Shown here: piece after piece, positions 1-12,700 of the stretch
How the letters are laid out: each line of letters starts with the position of its first letter
Numbering within the stretch: position 1 is the first letter of the stretch
Assembly: GCA_014706295.1 (NCBI GenBank)
Contig: JACSVZ010000002.1
Coordinates: 23,656,757-23,720,756, forward strand
Length of the DNA: 64,000 nucleotides
DNA from: Lycocorax pyrrhopterus obiensis
Lineage: Eukaryota; Chordata; Aves; Passeriformes; Paradisaeidae
Direction: 5' to 3'
Position numbers and translations under genes: made by a program
Notes under the pieces: model-generated
The model's database searches: none
Told to the model about the DNA's origin: nothing
The model's input: the letters and a program-made list of their open reading frames with translations, nothing else

Positions 1-829
1 ATAACAATACCATAGTTTACAAAATCTCCCAACTGTTTTCCCATAGCATCCGTGAGAAAGCAAGGCTTTCACACAGACAGTGTCAGAAAACTGAGAAATC
101 TCTCTGCAGCCAGGCTTTTAGCATTCACATGGTAGCTCCGTTGCTTGTTCTTGTTTGAGCCCTTCTGGGTGGTGGCCCTAAGCTGTGACAGCAGATGCAT
201 CAGTGAGGCAGATGCCAGTGAAACCAGGTATTTTTCATCAAGGGCAACATTTTTATGAGTGCCATCAGCCTTTGATGAGCCTATATGAAGTTGAGAGCTC
301 AGATCTTCACTGAATATCAAATTCTAGCCATTTTTGGGTTTCATTTTCATGTAAACCACCTCAATATTTGTATTATCTTAGTTTGTCATGACCATAACAG
401 TTTACATGGAAAAAACTTTTAAACTATTTTAGCCACTGTTGACTTTTACTTAGTAATGAGGAGAGGCAGAATCCTGTAAAGATGGAAGTGTCCTTGTTGA
501 CACGAGCTTCTTAATAGAAAACCAAACTTCAATCTACTGTGGCTTCTGCTGCAATCTCACTAGGAATTTTCTGGTCAGTCTTCATCTCAAAAAAATGCAG
601 CAACAAATCCTGTGCAGTAGAAAGAAAAGGCAAGTGGGAAGAGTGGTTTCTCTGGCTTGGACAGTAAGTGGCAAGGAGGTTAAATGGGTTTGATGTGCTG
701 GCTACCGCATGGATAAGCTAAGGAACATGCACGCCATGAGGTATCCCTACCTAGAGTATTTTGCTGTGTGGCTGATATTTTTACTTGAAATTTCCCTTTT
801 TGAAATAGTGTGTGTTGTTCTGCCCCTAG
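1..829 (+). other. AKAP9: AKAP9 intron (3' part)
   Basis: This stretch precedes an AKAP9 coding exon and ends in a pyrimidine-rich acceptor closing with AG at 828-829. I recognise no exon or repeat in it. Open frames on the minus strand here match nothing I know and are taken as chance. Confidence 0.7.
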
Positions 830-969
830 GTTCCACGGGATGCATGCTGATTTAAACCCGGTCTCCTTCGCCTGTCCTCAGCTGCAGAACTACGACCCCG
901 AGAGGGCTCTGACAGATTACATCAATCGCCTGGAGGCACTGCAGAAGCGGCTGGGCAGCGTGCAGTCAG
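830..969 (+). CDS. AKAP9: AKAP9 penultimate coding exon
   Basis: The acceptor is tgcccctag and the donor gtaggg. It begins with the last base of an Arg codon and ends with the first base of a Gly codon. It codes the conserved segment from FHGMH to LGSVQS. Confidence 0.93.
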
Positions 970-1666
970 GTAGGGGCTCAGGCACCCTCCCCAGCATCCC
1001 TGGGGAGCACAGGGCCCACTGCCAAGTGGGTGCTGGTTCTCTGAGATACATGACAAACAACTTTGATTTTATCAAGTTTCAGCCTTAAACAAGAGGCATT
1101 TCTGAGCTGTAGCAAAAAAACTCAATTAAAAGAAGATTGTAAAATTCTTTCAAAAGAGATACAAGCATGCTTTAATTATAGATTTTGAGATTTTTGCTAA
1201 CACTTTACTTCCCTGATCTCTAATAAATGCACAGCAAGCATTAAGTTGGCATCTTGCTAAGAGTTTAAGTTATATGGAAAAAAATGTACCCAGAAGATTG
1301 GGATGTGGAAGAGGAATTTCTTCTACCACTTCGATTACAGAAGTTACAGTAAATTTGTCCCATAGATGATGGCAATTTTTGTGCTGTAAGAGGAATACCT
1401 CAAGAAAATTGTCAGAACAATGGGATGAAATTTGTCAAACTCGAGTTTTGAAGCTTTGTGTTTAAGTCTTCCCCATCATTTGAGGAAGTTTTATTCTTAA
1501 AATATTTGATCTTTAAAAGTCCCTGTTCTATGATTTCCCATGCAAAATCTTTCATGTTTATTCAGCTGAATGTACCTACTTGTTCTAAGTAATCCTGATG
1601 AGAATTTTTCTCCATCTTACAGGTTCGACTTCATACACTCAGTTGCACATGGGTATAAGAAGATAA
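830..1666 (+). CDS. AKAP9: AKAP9 (AKAP450) C-terminal end, last two coding exons, partial
   Basis: AKAP9 is a very large coiled-coil scaffold at the Golgi and centrosome that anchors PKA and other kinases. Only its extreme C-terminus is in the window, coded by join(830..969, 1623..1666). The first exon reads RFHGMH, then LNPVSFACPQLQNYDPE and RALTDYINRLEALQKRLG, matching the tail of vertebrate AKAP9 at and after the PACT centrosome-targeting domain. The donor after G969 and the acceptor before 1623 split a Gly codon. The final exon adds GSTSYTQLHMGIRR and TAA at 1664-1666, close to the human ending QFHAGMRR. About 60 residues are visible out of a protein of more than 3,900 in mammals; the rest lies to the left. 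It is convergent with CYP51A1, as in mammals. If the last intron were retained, the frame would run on to a stop near 1088 and replace the conserved tail; I see no reason to prefer that. Confidence 0.93.
1623..1666 (+). CDS. AKAP9: AKAP9 terminal coding exon
   Basis: The acceptor is ccatcttacag. The exon completes the split Gly codon, codes STSYTQLHMGIRR and stops with TAA. The basic GxRR ending is conserved in AKAP9. The exon continues as 3'UTR. Confidence 0.9.
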
Positions 1667-1862
1667 TAATACCCTTCAACATCTCCATCACTGGCAGTGA
1701 TGCTAACAGATTGCCTTCTGTAAATCTGTGCTCTTTCTGTGCTTTTGTATAATGTGTATATTGTGGGACCAATATGAACACAGCTATACGATTGTATACA
1801 GTTCCATCCTGGCACACCCACAGAGACTGGGATTTATGTATGTAGGCACTTTGTGTTTATGG

Positions 1863-1950
1863 GAAAAAAAAAAAAAACCTGAACAAAAAAAAATCCCCAA
1901 ACAAAAACCCCCAAAAAACCCCCCCAAACCCAAAACAAAAACCCCCACCG
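1863..1950. repeat. A/C-rich low-complexity tract
   Basis: Runs of A alternate with runs of C (a poly-A stretch, then AACCCCC-like units) in the AKAP9 3'UTR. The complement is T/G-rich. It could be a decayed poly(A) tail or simple slippage; no retroposon body is recognisable next to it. Confidence 0.8.
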
Positions 1951-2223
1951 TTAAATTACATGTATATTTGTGGAATGCTAATTTAAATGATTAACTTATG
2001 AAGTGTGTATTTATCAAAAGGGTGCGAAGATGAAACTCGTGTATTAATTAAATTGAGCTACATTCAGCAAAGTTTACTTGCACTTTTTCTGGCAAGGCTA
2101 CTGAAGTTACATTGACTCTCGTAATATTTGCTACTGGCAGTGCAGACAGAATATCACTTGTAGAGACCTATTTTTGTAATGGTAGAAGTTTTGAATTTTA
2201 TGGGTATTTTGTCAAAGTACTGA

Positions 2224-2229
2224 AATAAA
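2224..2229 (+). terminator. AKAP9: AKAP9 poly(A) signal AATAAA
   Basis: A canonical AATAAA sits about 560 bases after the stop codon, followed about 20 bases later by GT-rich sequence. It is the first clean hexamer on this strand after the stop. Confidence 0.65.
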
Positions 2230-2245
2230 CATGACTTCATGCTTC

Positions 2246-3459
2246 TAACTGTGTTCAAGAACTGCTCCCTTATTCACATGGAACAGGTTGCTTCTGCTTG
2301 ACTTCCTCCTGTTTATAGTGACTGCAGCTTTACTTTTTACAGATTCCAGAGCGCTGCTATCAGAGGGACAGGGACAAGCCTGGCTTCTGCAGACCCTGGT
2401 CACATCTGACAGGGCTGGGAGGGAAGATCCTGTCTCAGCTGCCCTGACTGACACAAACACAAGGTTTTAGAACAGTTACACTGAATTTAGACCAGGGAAG
2501 ACTGGAGGAAGCCCTTGCTACACTAAGCACTGCTGAAGGGGGCATGACCCACTCCAAGAGAGAGTTACAAATTTACTGGTGAAACCTTTTCAAAAAGAAG
2601 TGACAGGGGTGAGCACAGGAAACTTCCTCAAGAGGTTTGTTTATAAATTTAATTCAAAATTCCTGTGAGCCAGAGCTCATTACCATTTATCATCAGCACT
2701 CTTGAACCAGACACCATTTAACAATCTTACATGAGTCAGTACAAACCCAGACAACATTCAGCTATTTCACTTAATTTGTGACCTTTTTACACACAAACGT
2801 GTTATTTACAAAATCCATGTTGTTGGTATCGTCATATTGTTACTTTCACACTTTACATCAAGCTTCCAGAGATCACCATGTTCAAAATTTTTTAGCGAAT
2901 TACTCGTTGCTTTCTGAACATAATCATTTTACAAGTACTTCAAGTTAGACAGTTAAATGGCTCATTCTTGAAAAGACTTAGCTGTGAACATTTTGAACTC
3001 TGCCTACACTTAGCTGTACAGTAACATTTTCTTAAATCAGCCAAGACCATTGCTCACTTGCTTGGAACAGAATCATAAGTGCCAAAGGAAAGGCACCACC
3101 AAGTGCAGTCCCCTGTGGTGCCTGTTCCCTAATGGGTTTGCTGTAATTGGGTACAGAGGCGAGGTAGGCAGCCTTGCCCCTTGGTTATCTGGGAAAAGTA
3201 ATCTTCAATTATTTTTCAAAAGCAAGGAGTTCCACTTGTAGAAATTACTTTTTTCTTCATTAAAGATCTGGCATGCACCTTAAAAGTGTTACATCAATAG
3301 AAAAGACACTTTTGCTTTAAAAATTGAATGAAAAAATTATAGAACAAGCAATTATACACAGCAGCAGTAAATAGTGTGGGCAAACAAAATAGATGCATAA
3401 CTTTTGCATTCGGTAGACTACTGCTGCTTTCCTAACAGTAGATGCATCGGCTTCCATTG
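2246..3459. other. Convergent AKAP9/CYP51A1 intergenic gap, possibly including distal CYP51A1 3'UTR
   Basis: I see no coding exon or known repeat. If the poly(A) signal at 3479-3484 is skipped, the CYP51A1 3'UTR would extend into this gap; a minus-strand ATTAAA near 2648 is a weaker candidate signal. Confidence 0.5.
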
Positions 3460-3478
3460 CCACTCATTCTGTCACATT

Positions 3479-3484
3479 TTTATT
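3479..3484 (-). terminator. CYP51A1: Candidate CYP51A1 poly(A) signal
   Basis: TTTATT on the plus strand reads AATAAA on the gene strand, about 50 bases after the stop codon. This would give an unusually short 3'UTR, so a more distal site may be used as well. Confidence 0.4.
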
Positions 3485-3532
3485 CAAAAGTCTGTTAGTT
3501 CACACAAATAAGTAAGGTTTTAGCACCAGAGT

Positions 3533-3711
3533 TTACAGTGACCGCCTCTTGTATCTGATAACAGGGTTATTAGGTGTGTGTATCATTGTTGTATAATTTA
3601 TAGTTGGAAAATAGTCATTGATGAGATCAAATTCGTACAAACGAAGCAAAGTAGACCAAATAGTCTTAATTTGAACATAAGCAAAGTTTTCTCCAATGCA
3701 GCGATGACGGC
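3533..3711 (-). CDS. CYP51A1: CYP51A1 coding exon 10 (residues 445-503 and stop)
   Basis: It completes the haem loop (GRHRCIGE, C449) and codes the C-terminus ending [10 protein letters not shown]. The stop is TAA at 3533-3535. Confidence 0.97.
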
Positions 3712-6700
3712 CTAGAAGGAAAGTCAAAAAACACAGTTAGATATTTTATTGGATTCCCTTTGACAATCAGCTAACTTTAGAAATTTTATGTGGACAGTAG
3801 CTGCCCCTTTCTCAACAATCTGAGACTCTGATGTTGCACATACCCCAGTCTATATGTTCTACATTCAAGTCTTATTTTTCTAAGTCACTACATAAAACAG
3901 ATGAGTAAGTGGAATGAGACTCTGCTGTTCTGTCCCCAACAGAAAGCATTAATTTATGTATCAGCAAAGAAGCATTTGCAACACTGAGAAATGAGATCAA
4001 CTCTAACTCCATCAGCAATATTTGCAAACTGTTCTGGAAGTTGGGACTCTGCAGACTTTTGCTCTGCCTTCAACTGAACTTGTATTACCAGGTTTATCCT
4101 TGACTTGAAAAGATGTGAGTCAAACATCACTCACACTAACCTAAAGATGTTTTGATTCCTGCTGTGAGAGATATATACAGCTATGACTAATGCAGAACTA
4201 TTAATTCTTTTCACAGCACCTTCACAGTAAGAAACCTTTCAGGCAGAAATGTAAAAAAAAAAAAAGAAATCTGTCCTCAGATGCTGCAGTGTGGAGAGGT
4301 GCTGTAGGAGATGGCTGGTGTGAGCCGCCTCAGCACAGCCTCACTCAGGAAGGTGCTGCGTTCTCTTACTCACCAGCACCAAAGGGAATGTATGCAAACT
4401 TCTCTCCAGCTGCTGGGTTATCTTGGAGATACCGGTCTGGTTTGAAGTCTAGAGCGTCATTCCAGGAGTCTCTGAGTCTGTGGTTAACAGTGGGAGATAC
4501 ACACACTTGATGGCCAGGGGGAATACTGTATCCAGCAACAGTCTACAAGAGAAGAGACAAGACCCCACACATGACAAAATGTCTCCATTTTTCTTTTTAA
4601 AGTGTTACCTGAAGCGTTACATCACGAGGCTTAAATTCCAGGAGATTTTGGCCAAGTGCGTTTAAAATTAATGCAACCTAGCATTTTCTCTCATACTGGA
4701 CACAGTGCTCAAGCAGTTGCAGGAACCTTCCAGCTGCTTTAATAATGCTGGCAATTCTACAGAAGGAGGTTTAAAAAAGAAAAAGAACTTAAAATTTATT
4801 GAAAGCCTTGGTCATTGAAGGGACATAGTTAAAAAAAAAATTGAATTTTTTTACATGGTACCGTATTTGTACAAAGAGCAAGTTTTCCTTCAGATTTACC
4901 TAGCTTGTATTAAATGCATGCCAAATTTTTCCATGACAGCAATTAAAAATACCTGGCAAACAAAAAGGCTTTAAATGCTGGCACCAAACTAAGCTCAAAT
5001 AAGACTAGTAGCTACAAGAAGGGTCAGTTTTGCTGAAGAAAACTGCACATGGCTGTTCCTAGGTCCCAGAGCCTGCTCTTCTCCAGGTGGAACAATCCCT
5101 TCTCCCTCAGCCTCTCACCACAAGTGCTGCAGCACCCTCCTGGGTGGCCCTCTGCTTGTTTCACTTCATCAGTCTCTTGCTCGCTGGGGCTGCAGGGGTC
5201 CAAAACTGGACACAATTCCAGACAGAGGTAACAAATACCAAGTTCAAGGTACTAATTGCTTTCCTCACTCAATGCTGGCTACACTACCACTGACAGAACC
5301 TCAGACTGCCATCAACTTTCCTCCCTGCCAGCAAACACTGCTTACTTGTGTTTCCTTCTGCCAGTTTCCTTCTGACCTGGCCTGTGCTGCTGCAGTGAAA
5401 TTAGCTGCAGAAAGTGTCCTCACCTGGGGAGTTCTGGCCATTCTCATCATGGTCATTATAGGAGGTCTAAGCCTTAAAGTTTCTTTCAGACAGCGATCCA
5501 GCAAGCTAAGATCCTTGAGCTGAAAATATAGAGAAAATGATATATCAAAATATAGCCACGTTTATTCAATACAAACAAAATGCTATTTTATACTGCTTAA
5601 AAACAATTATTTTTAAAAAAATCAAAGAGTAAGCAGCTCATATTTACATGTACTTTATTAAACTACACTGATAATTTCTTTTTTTCCATTTGATTCAATT
5701 AAGAAGAAAAAAAATCACTGACCAGTGCAATCAAATACAACTAGTGTCTTAGTGATCTGTCTCATGAGTATTTACTGTTGCCTAATTAAAGAACAAGGTC
5801 ACACTGCATTGCTTTCCTCAGTGGGAATATGAGGATCTTCCTCTTCTACAGAATTATCATTTATTAAATAAACATAGGAACTGCACTTTCCCTAATGAAC
5901 ACTGATTAGAAAAACAGTATCAGGCTGAAAATTTACTTGGACAGGAAGAGAAGAGGAAATGTACTGGCAAACAGCATTATCACAGAATGACCATGCCAAT
6001 TATTACTTTAACACAAATGACTGCATTTCATGTCTGATGATCTTTTACGTTTTTTTTAAATAAGCATCTAAAAGTGTAAAAATACCCCTCAGGACTAATG
6101 TAACATACAAACCTGGTCGTAATTTAAGGGTGGCAAGTCATCCCCACACACTGCTTTCTGTTCTGCATAGCACTGTTCCTGGATGGATTTGTCTCTGGCG
6201 AGGAAGAAGCCGAGCCAGGCGCTGGTGGTGGAGGACGTGTGCTGCCCTGCCAGCAGCAGCCCGATCAGCATTCCCGCAATCTCATCGTCCGTCAGCGCGC
6301 GGCCGTCCCTGCGTCAAAGGGGGCCAAGTCAGAGCTTCATTTGGTCACGTTTCCAGTTATTTAGCATTGCTATTTATACAGCAGCATTTACCATTTCTTC
6401 TAATGTACTCGCTCCTTCTACTCTTTCATTGCCTACTGTAAACAGAGAGGCAAAAGATCTAAGGGTAGGGAGAAGGGAGAACAGAGGGAGAGAGACTCTT
6501 AGGAGCCCTAAAGAAAATCATTCCCCAACAGCCAGCAAAGAGAAAGGAAGCAACCTCAGCCACCTCATGACCACCGATGAAAATCTCAGAAATCAGAATA
6601 ACCATTGACAAGTGAAGTTTTAAACCTGTTTTTAAGAATACAGCTAGGACAAATTGCATGCAACAAAACCAATTCAGAACATGAGGGAGTGTTTCTCGGG

Positions 6701-9700
6701 TTCTGGTAGATAGTTTTAACTAAAGAGCTCAAAGCTAAAGTAAATCTTCAAACAAGTCTTCGAACTCTTGGCTTACTTGTATGAAGAATCAAGTAGAGTT
6801 TGGAGCATGTCATCCTCCTTTTCCTCAGACTTCCGACGTTTCTGGATAACCTTGTAGAAAATATTCTTTATTTCTCTGTGTGCTCGATCTCGACGCCTGT
6901 GATTCAAAACACTTCCATTAGCAACTTTATACAACGTAACACCAACTGCTTATGAGGATTTATTGGGATGTCTAAAATAGCTTACAAACAAGAAATGGTG
7001 GGGATGGGGGGCAATCCAAACAATAATGAAGTTTAGATAAAATACTTAAGTTGCTTCCTCTGTTATTGCTGGTACCTGAAGCTCGGCAGAGGCAGCCAGC
7101 CTGGCAGGAGCCAGGCAGCATGAGTGAAACCCCCATCCAGGTCGGCGTACAGCTGAGCCACCTTCTCATTCAGCAAGCCTCGGATTTCCTTCCCGTGTAA
7201 GCAATGACTTGCCGTCAAAATGATCAGCTCTGAAAGGGCTTCAAACAGGTCTGAGGAAAGATTTGGAAACATTACCGAAGATGCATCTCAGGTGAGATGT
7301 TATGTTTTACAGGTTATAATTTTTATTTTGTGTACATAAAAAATAAGTAACTGGACACAGATTAATAATTTAAAATAGAGTTTTGGATTGTTTTACTAGG
7401 AGAATAAAGAATCCAATTTAAAATTTCTATGTGTCTAATCAGATGTCTCTTCAAACACCTTTTTAATTAGATCACTGATACCTTTTTTCTAAGGTATTTC
7501 TTTCTAGAAATTTTGGTAGCAGAGTTAGTAATTCTTCCAAAGCAAGCAATGCATCACAAGCTCAATCCTTAATAAATATAAGCCATACAAAGATTTAACC
7601 CTGAATTCCAAATCTGTGGGAAACCAGTTTTCCTGCTCACTGAATTATTTTTATATAGTAGTACTTAGACATTTAAATATCAATTTATATATTACCGTAT
7701 TATTAACTATATTACATATAAATCAAATACATTCAAAATAATATATTAAAATGTGATATGTACTATATAAACTTTATGCATTTAAATATAAATATGTATG
7801 TTTAAATAATACTTGGCACTGTTATGCAACTGTGAGCTTGTAACAATGATGATGGGCAAGTTGGGAATGAGGGAAAATAACAATTTCACTTTGGTCACTA
7901 ACATAACCATATCAGCCTCAAAGATGCAGTTTCTCACTGCAGAAACTCTTAGAGCCAAGATCTTCAGCACAGGCTCTCTAAGGAGTCAGAGCAGCAGCTT
8001 TTCCCAGGGACTAGGAAGTGGTTACACTGAGCTGACACATCCAAAATGAGCACAACAGGTGCACTATGAGCCCATTAAGAAAGCAAAACTAAGATAGTCC
8101 TTCATTCCTTTCAATGATTTTCTGAGCAGCTTTATTCTCCAATAGCCTTACATTTGATTTTAAAAAATCTGTATTTTCTTTCTTCTGATGTTCAGTACAC
8201 TTTTACCTATGTAATTTTTAATTTGTTTAATATTGCAGTACATCTTTTACAAAAATATACTGCATTAGCCTTAATTACTTTCCAGAAAATTGGAGGAAAA
8301 ATGCATTTGATCTTGCTTACTTTTCTCTCCACTCTCTCCCCATGCTTTGAAATACTCCTTTGTTTCTTCTTCAATCACAGATACATGCTGTCTAAACTGG
8401 GCAATGTTTAGCCCAGTTTTGAGCATCTTCTTCTGTTCCAAAAATATCTGAGAGAACCAAGACAGAAAAAGCAATCAGTACAAGGATCATCATATTAATG
8501 TAATTAAAGCTTATTAGAATTTGTACTATAAGACCATCCAGAAGTAAATAGGGATTATGATTAGGACTGCAGGGTACAGCAGATACTCAGTTTTAACTAA
8601 GAGGTAATACTCTGTTTTTCACCTTCTTTGTCTTTCAAGCAATAGTTCAGAAACATCCATCTAAAATAATAGCTCAAAGGAGCTGCAGTTCTCTCTTTTG
8701 CAGTACCAAACAAAAAAATTATTTTAGTATCTTCATTAAGCTTTATCCCTGAGGATACAAGATGCACGCAAAGTTGAACTATGGAATGCCCTTCAGATAC
8801 ATAATCACAAACTTAACCAGCCCCATCTTTGCAAAGTCTGGATTTAGCCTGTGTTCCCTGCTATGCAGCCTCCTTGCTTTCTCTCCCTCTCCTGTGTTCT
8901 CTCAGGTGCAAGGAGCCCTGAACTAGAGATGACCCCTTCTTTTACAGAGCCCTCTGATCTCACTGCCCAGGAGGTCAGACAGAAGCAGGAGGCAAACTGT
9001 GCCCTAGGAAAGTAGTGAGTTTCACACTCTTCTCACCTCTTCCCCTTTTTCTCTGTATGGATTCATAGCTAACAAACCTACTGGTGAAAAGCCCTTCGTT
9101 AGATGAGAACCATTCAATGCATTGACAGAACATCGACTCAGAAAATTACTCTTTTGATTTTTAAGCCCTAATTATGAATGAGGCATCTGTCCTATAGCTC
9201 TGCACTGTACCATGAGTGATACACCAAAAACTCTTGCCACCAAGGGCTCTGCATGTACAATACAGAATAAAAGGCTACTTCCTAAAAGTTTCTGTTTTGA
9301 GAATGCAGTGAGGACCCCAGAAGTTTGTCAGAGGGCACACATGCCACAGAGCAAAGAGACAAGCACACTGCCCTTGCAACACGCTAGCCAGAGGCTCCAG
9401 CTTGATGGAGACAAGAATGGCACATAGGAGTGAACACATCCTCTGCAACTTCAGCTCCTCTCAACAAAGAACTATCTGCAAAAGGCTTGGGGGAAGGAGA
9501 CAGAGTGAATATGAGTTATTGACTATGGATATTAACAAACAATTACCAGAATCACTGGTAAATAAACAAGTTACTCATTTTGAAGAATAAGGGGTGGCTC
9601 TTCTAAACATGTGACTGAAAGTCACGGCCAGAATGAAGAGACACTTAGCAGCTTAAGCAGAGAGAAGGGGCTCTCAAAAGAAACTTCAGGATGACTCATC

Positions 9701-12700
9701 AACTGTAGAATGCCAATGAAATTTTCCATGGCTCTCCAAATGCCTTCTCATTAGATGTCTGAAATGAAATTGTGGTGATGACACTATGCAAAAAAACCAG
9801 CTCACCTCTAGCAGAACGTGTTCTGGCCACAACTGGATGTGCTGCCTCCCTAGCTTCATAGAGAGAAACTAGAGATAATCAGTGTCAGAGATAATTTAAA
9901 TGTCAATAGCAAACTCCCTGCAGCTCCTCGCTGTGGGAAAAGAGTAATTTTTGTGGAAAAAAAAGGAATTTTCTGAGGAGCCTGAATCTGCAGAGATAAT
10001 AAGAAAGAAGTCCTTCTGGTATCAAAGTATGAATTAAGTAGACATACCCACAGATACCCAAGGCTTACTGAGTAATATGAAAAGATTCATCTCTTGACTA
10101 AAGCAGAACTCAAGCGCACTCTAGGGAAAAAGAAAACTTAGGGTAACTCTAGAAAAAGACCTCATTTCAGAAAAAAGCAAAAAAAAAAGCTGTGTATGGT
10201 GGGCCAATGAGGTAGGCTTTAATCATCCCTATGTGCCTGAAGTACATGGTTGTAAGAAATGCCCATTTCCAAGGAGCTTACAGAAAGTCCTATAAAACTG
10301 ATGGATGAGATTAGATCCCATCAAAGAACTACTTCTTGCATGAAGACAGACATTCGAATCCATCCACAAACTGAAGAGCATGCAAGCAGAAGTTGAAGCA
10401 GCTGTAGTAAGTGGGCAAACTTTCACAGAATTAAGAACAAATCGTGACCTTTAAGTTTCAAGCAGACATCCCATGACAGTCAGAATCCACAGAACAAGCA
10501 CAACACAGTGAAAATCTGGCCAATTTAGCAGTCTGTGATTCACAGACACTTTTCTGAAATTAGCATATACCAGAGAAGAACGTGAGATGTATTGCAGAGA
10601 ATCATGCACCCTCCATGCTCCAGCAGCTGCAAAAGTGATTGACAACTCCATCCCTGACTTTTTGAGGAAGGCCTCCGACTATCTGAACTAGTAGAAACAA
10701 GTCTGTTAGAATGGCCCCACTTATGGAAGAGATCTCCTAGGACACAAGAAATTACCTCCTACTTGTTATCCAGGCTGCAGTCCTGCTGGTTTCATTCTCA
10801 TAGAGATAAGAGGAGCCATGCAAATCCATGAAGTGGAAAAGAATCTACCACCCAACCAACCAATCCTCCCCCCAAACTGCCTATCTACAACTTAGTACTT
10901 CCTGACAAAGGAGGAGACAACCAAGTTCTCCTTTACCTATTTAGAAAGTAGCAAGTTGCAGGTAGTTAGCTGTGTATGAGAATTTCAAAAGAACAGGGTA
11001 AGAACAACATGCATATTCTGTGGATCATGGCAAAATGCCAGTGTGGAGGCAAAGAGAGTAGTGATTACTGTTCCTAAGCCACATCATTAATAGGCAACAA
11101 CCACAGCATGTAGGCAGGGATGAATGAAGAGGCATGCTAAGGAGGAAAATAAATTGATGGGTCACAGAAACTAGTCAGATGACGGACATTTATACAAACA
11201 AAATGAGGCCAAAACTGAAAATCCAAAAATAAAGTATACCACAGTGCTGTTTCTTCCACCCAACTACTCTGCCCTACAACATCCACTGAACACAGAGTGC
11301 CAGTGGAGCAAGTGGGGCCACACAAAAGCTGGCTTCTGCAGTTTGAGGGTCTGACATGACAGGCCATCCTCCCAAACAAGAAAGCAGCCAATGCTTAGCT
11401 TGGATACAATGCCATATGACACAGCCTCTGTGCTCCCATGCAGACTGTATTCTGCAAACACATACAGAATGATTTCTGTCTGAGCAAGACAAACCTTGTG
11501 GTTCAAACTGTTAAATTATTACTCCCAAGTTTAAATTTGGCATGGCATAAATATAAAGTTATCACTCTTGGGGTTTTCTCAGAAGAAAGGCCTGAAGTTG
11601 TTTGGAAGGAAAGAATGAGCTGCAGTCAGTGGCATACTGCAAGGGAAGGAAAAAGTGACTCACTAGTTTTTCCTCTATGATGAGATTAGATGGTTTCAAG
11701 AACAAAAGATAACATCCAGAGTGACAAATGGCCAGGTGGTAAAGAAAGCAACCTCAACATGCTCAGTCTTGATTAGCCAGATCAGACTATTTCCCTACTG
11801 CAATATGCCACAGCTGCATATGAACACAACTCCATCAGACAGAGCCAAGAGCTCAGGGCTGCCTACTCAGCATTCAAACTGCACTGCTTTTCTACTCATC
11901 TGGTATTTGAAATACAAACCGCATTAGGGACGTCATAGGCAACTCCCCTGCCAAAAACCGGCGTAGTTAACCGAGAGTACACATCCTCTGCATTCAAATC
12001 TTCGTTTTTACTGTTGAAGAGTAGAGCAGCAGCATCACTACCCAGTAAGTATGTGAATGTCTTGCCAACCATAGTGAAACTGAACACAGGTCCATACTAA
12101 GAGAGAATAAAAAAAACCCCAGAATTTCTTTTAAATAAGAACACAAATCATTAAATCCTTATCTCTATGCACAGTCTTTCATAAATTACATTTTCTCCTA
12201 AGTATCCAGAGATTTAATAAAGACAAAAATATTTTAAACCACATTTAAATTCTGCTCTCAATGTACATACCAGTGATATCTAATGTTATAATGAACACAT
12301 GTGAATGTGCACATTTTAAAACCAATTATTTTAGAAAACATAAATAAAAGATCAGTCACACTAAAAAAATTAGCAGCGAGACTGCAGCACATATTGACTC
12401 CAGTAATCTACAAACACTGTCCCAAAAAATTCTGGATTTGGAGTTATGCATAGGTAATTAGGGGCAAATAAGACTTGGAAGTTTAAAAGTCATCTCCAGC
12501 AGATCTTCATGCATCAGACCTGGCTTTCTCTAAGCTAATCAAGCTAAGATTTAAGCTTATAACTCTAGATAGTTTTAGACAACGTGAACCAACGTGATAA
12601 ACCTAATTTAATTGGAACTAAGGCTCTACTGATTTAGTTAATTTCTTCTGGGCTGTTACAATATAAAAACGACTGAGGTTTTATACACTAGCTCTTTTAA

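Larger units (their letters stand above)
1667..2245 (+). other. AKAP9: AKAP9 3'UTR
   Basis: AT-rich sequence follows the AKAP9 stop and leads to an AATAAA at 2224-2229. It contains an A/C-rich low-complexity tract at 1863-1950. The 3' end is inferred from the signal and the GT-rich bases after it. Confidence 0.65.

Noticed and set aside
69..320. An 83-codon minus-strand open frame in the AKAP9 intron
   Set aside because: No domain, no splice or promoter context, and AKAP9 is on the other strand.
1863..1950. A processed-pseudogene or retroposon poly(A) tail
   Set aside because: The C runs are atypical of a tail and there is no retroposed body or target duplication beside it.
8900..11500. GC-balanced stretch in CYP51A1 intron 3 that could be a retroviral or LTR element
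   Set aside because: I looked for paired terminal repeats, a primer-binding site and gag/pol-like translation and could not identify any, so it is left as an unassigned intron sequence.
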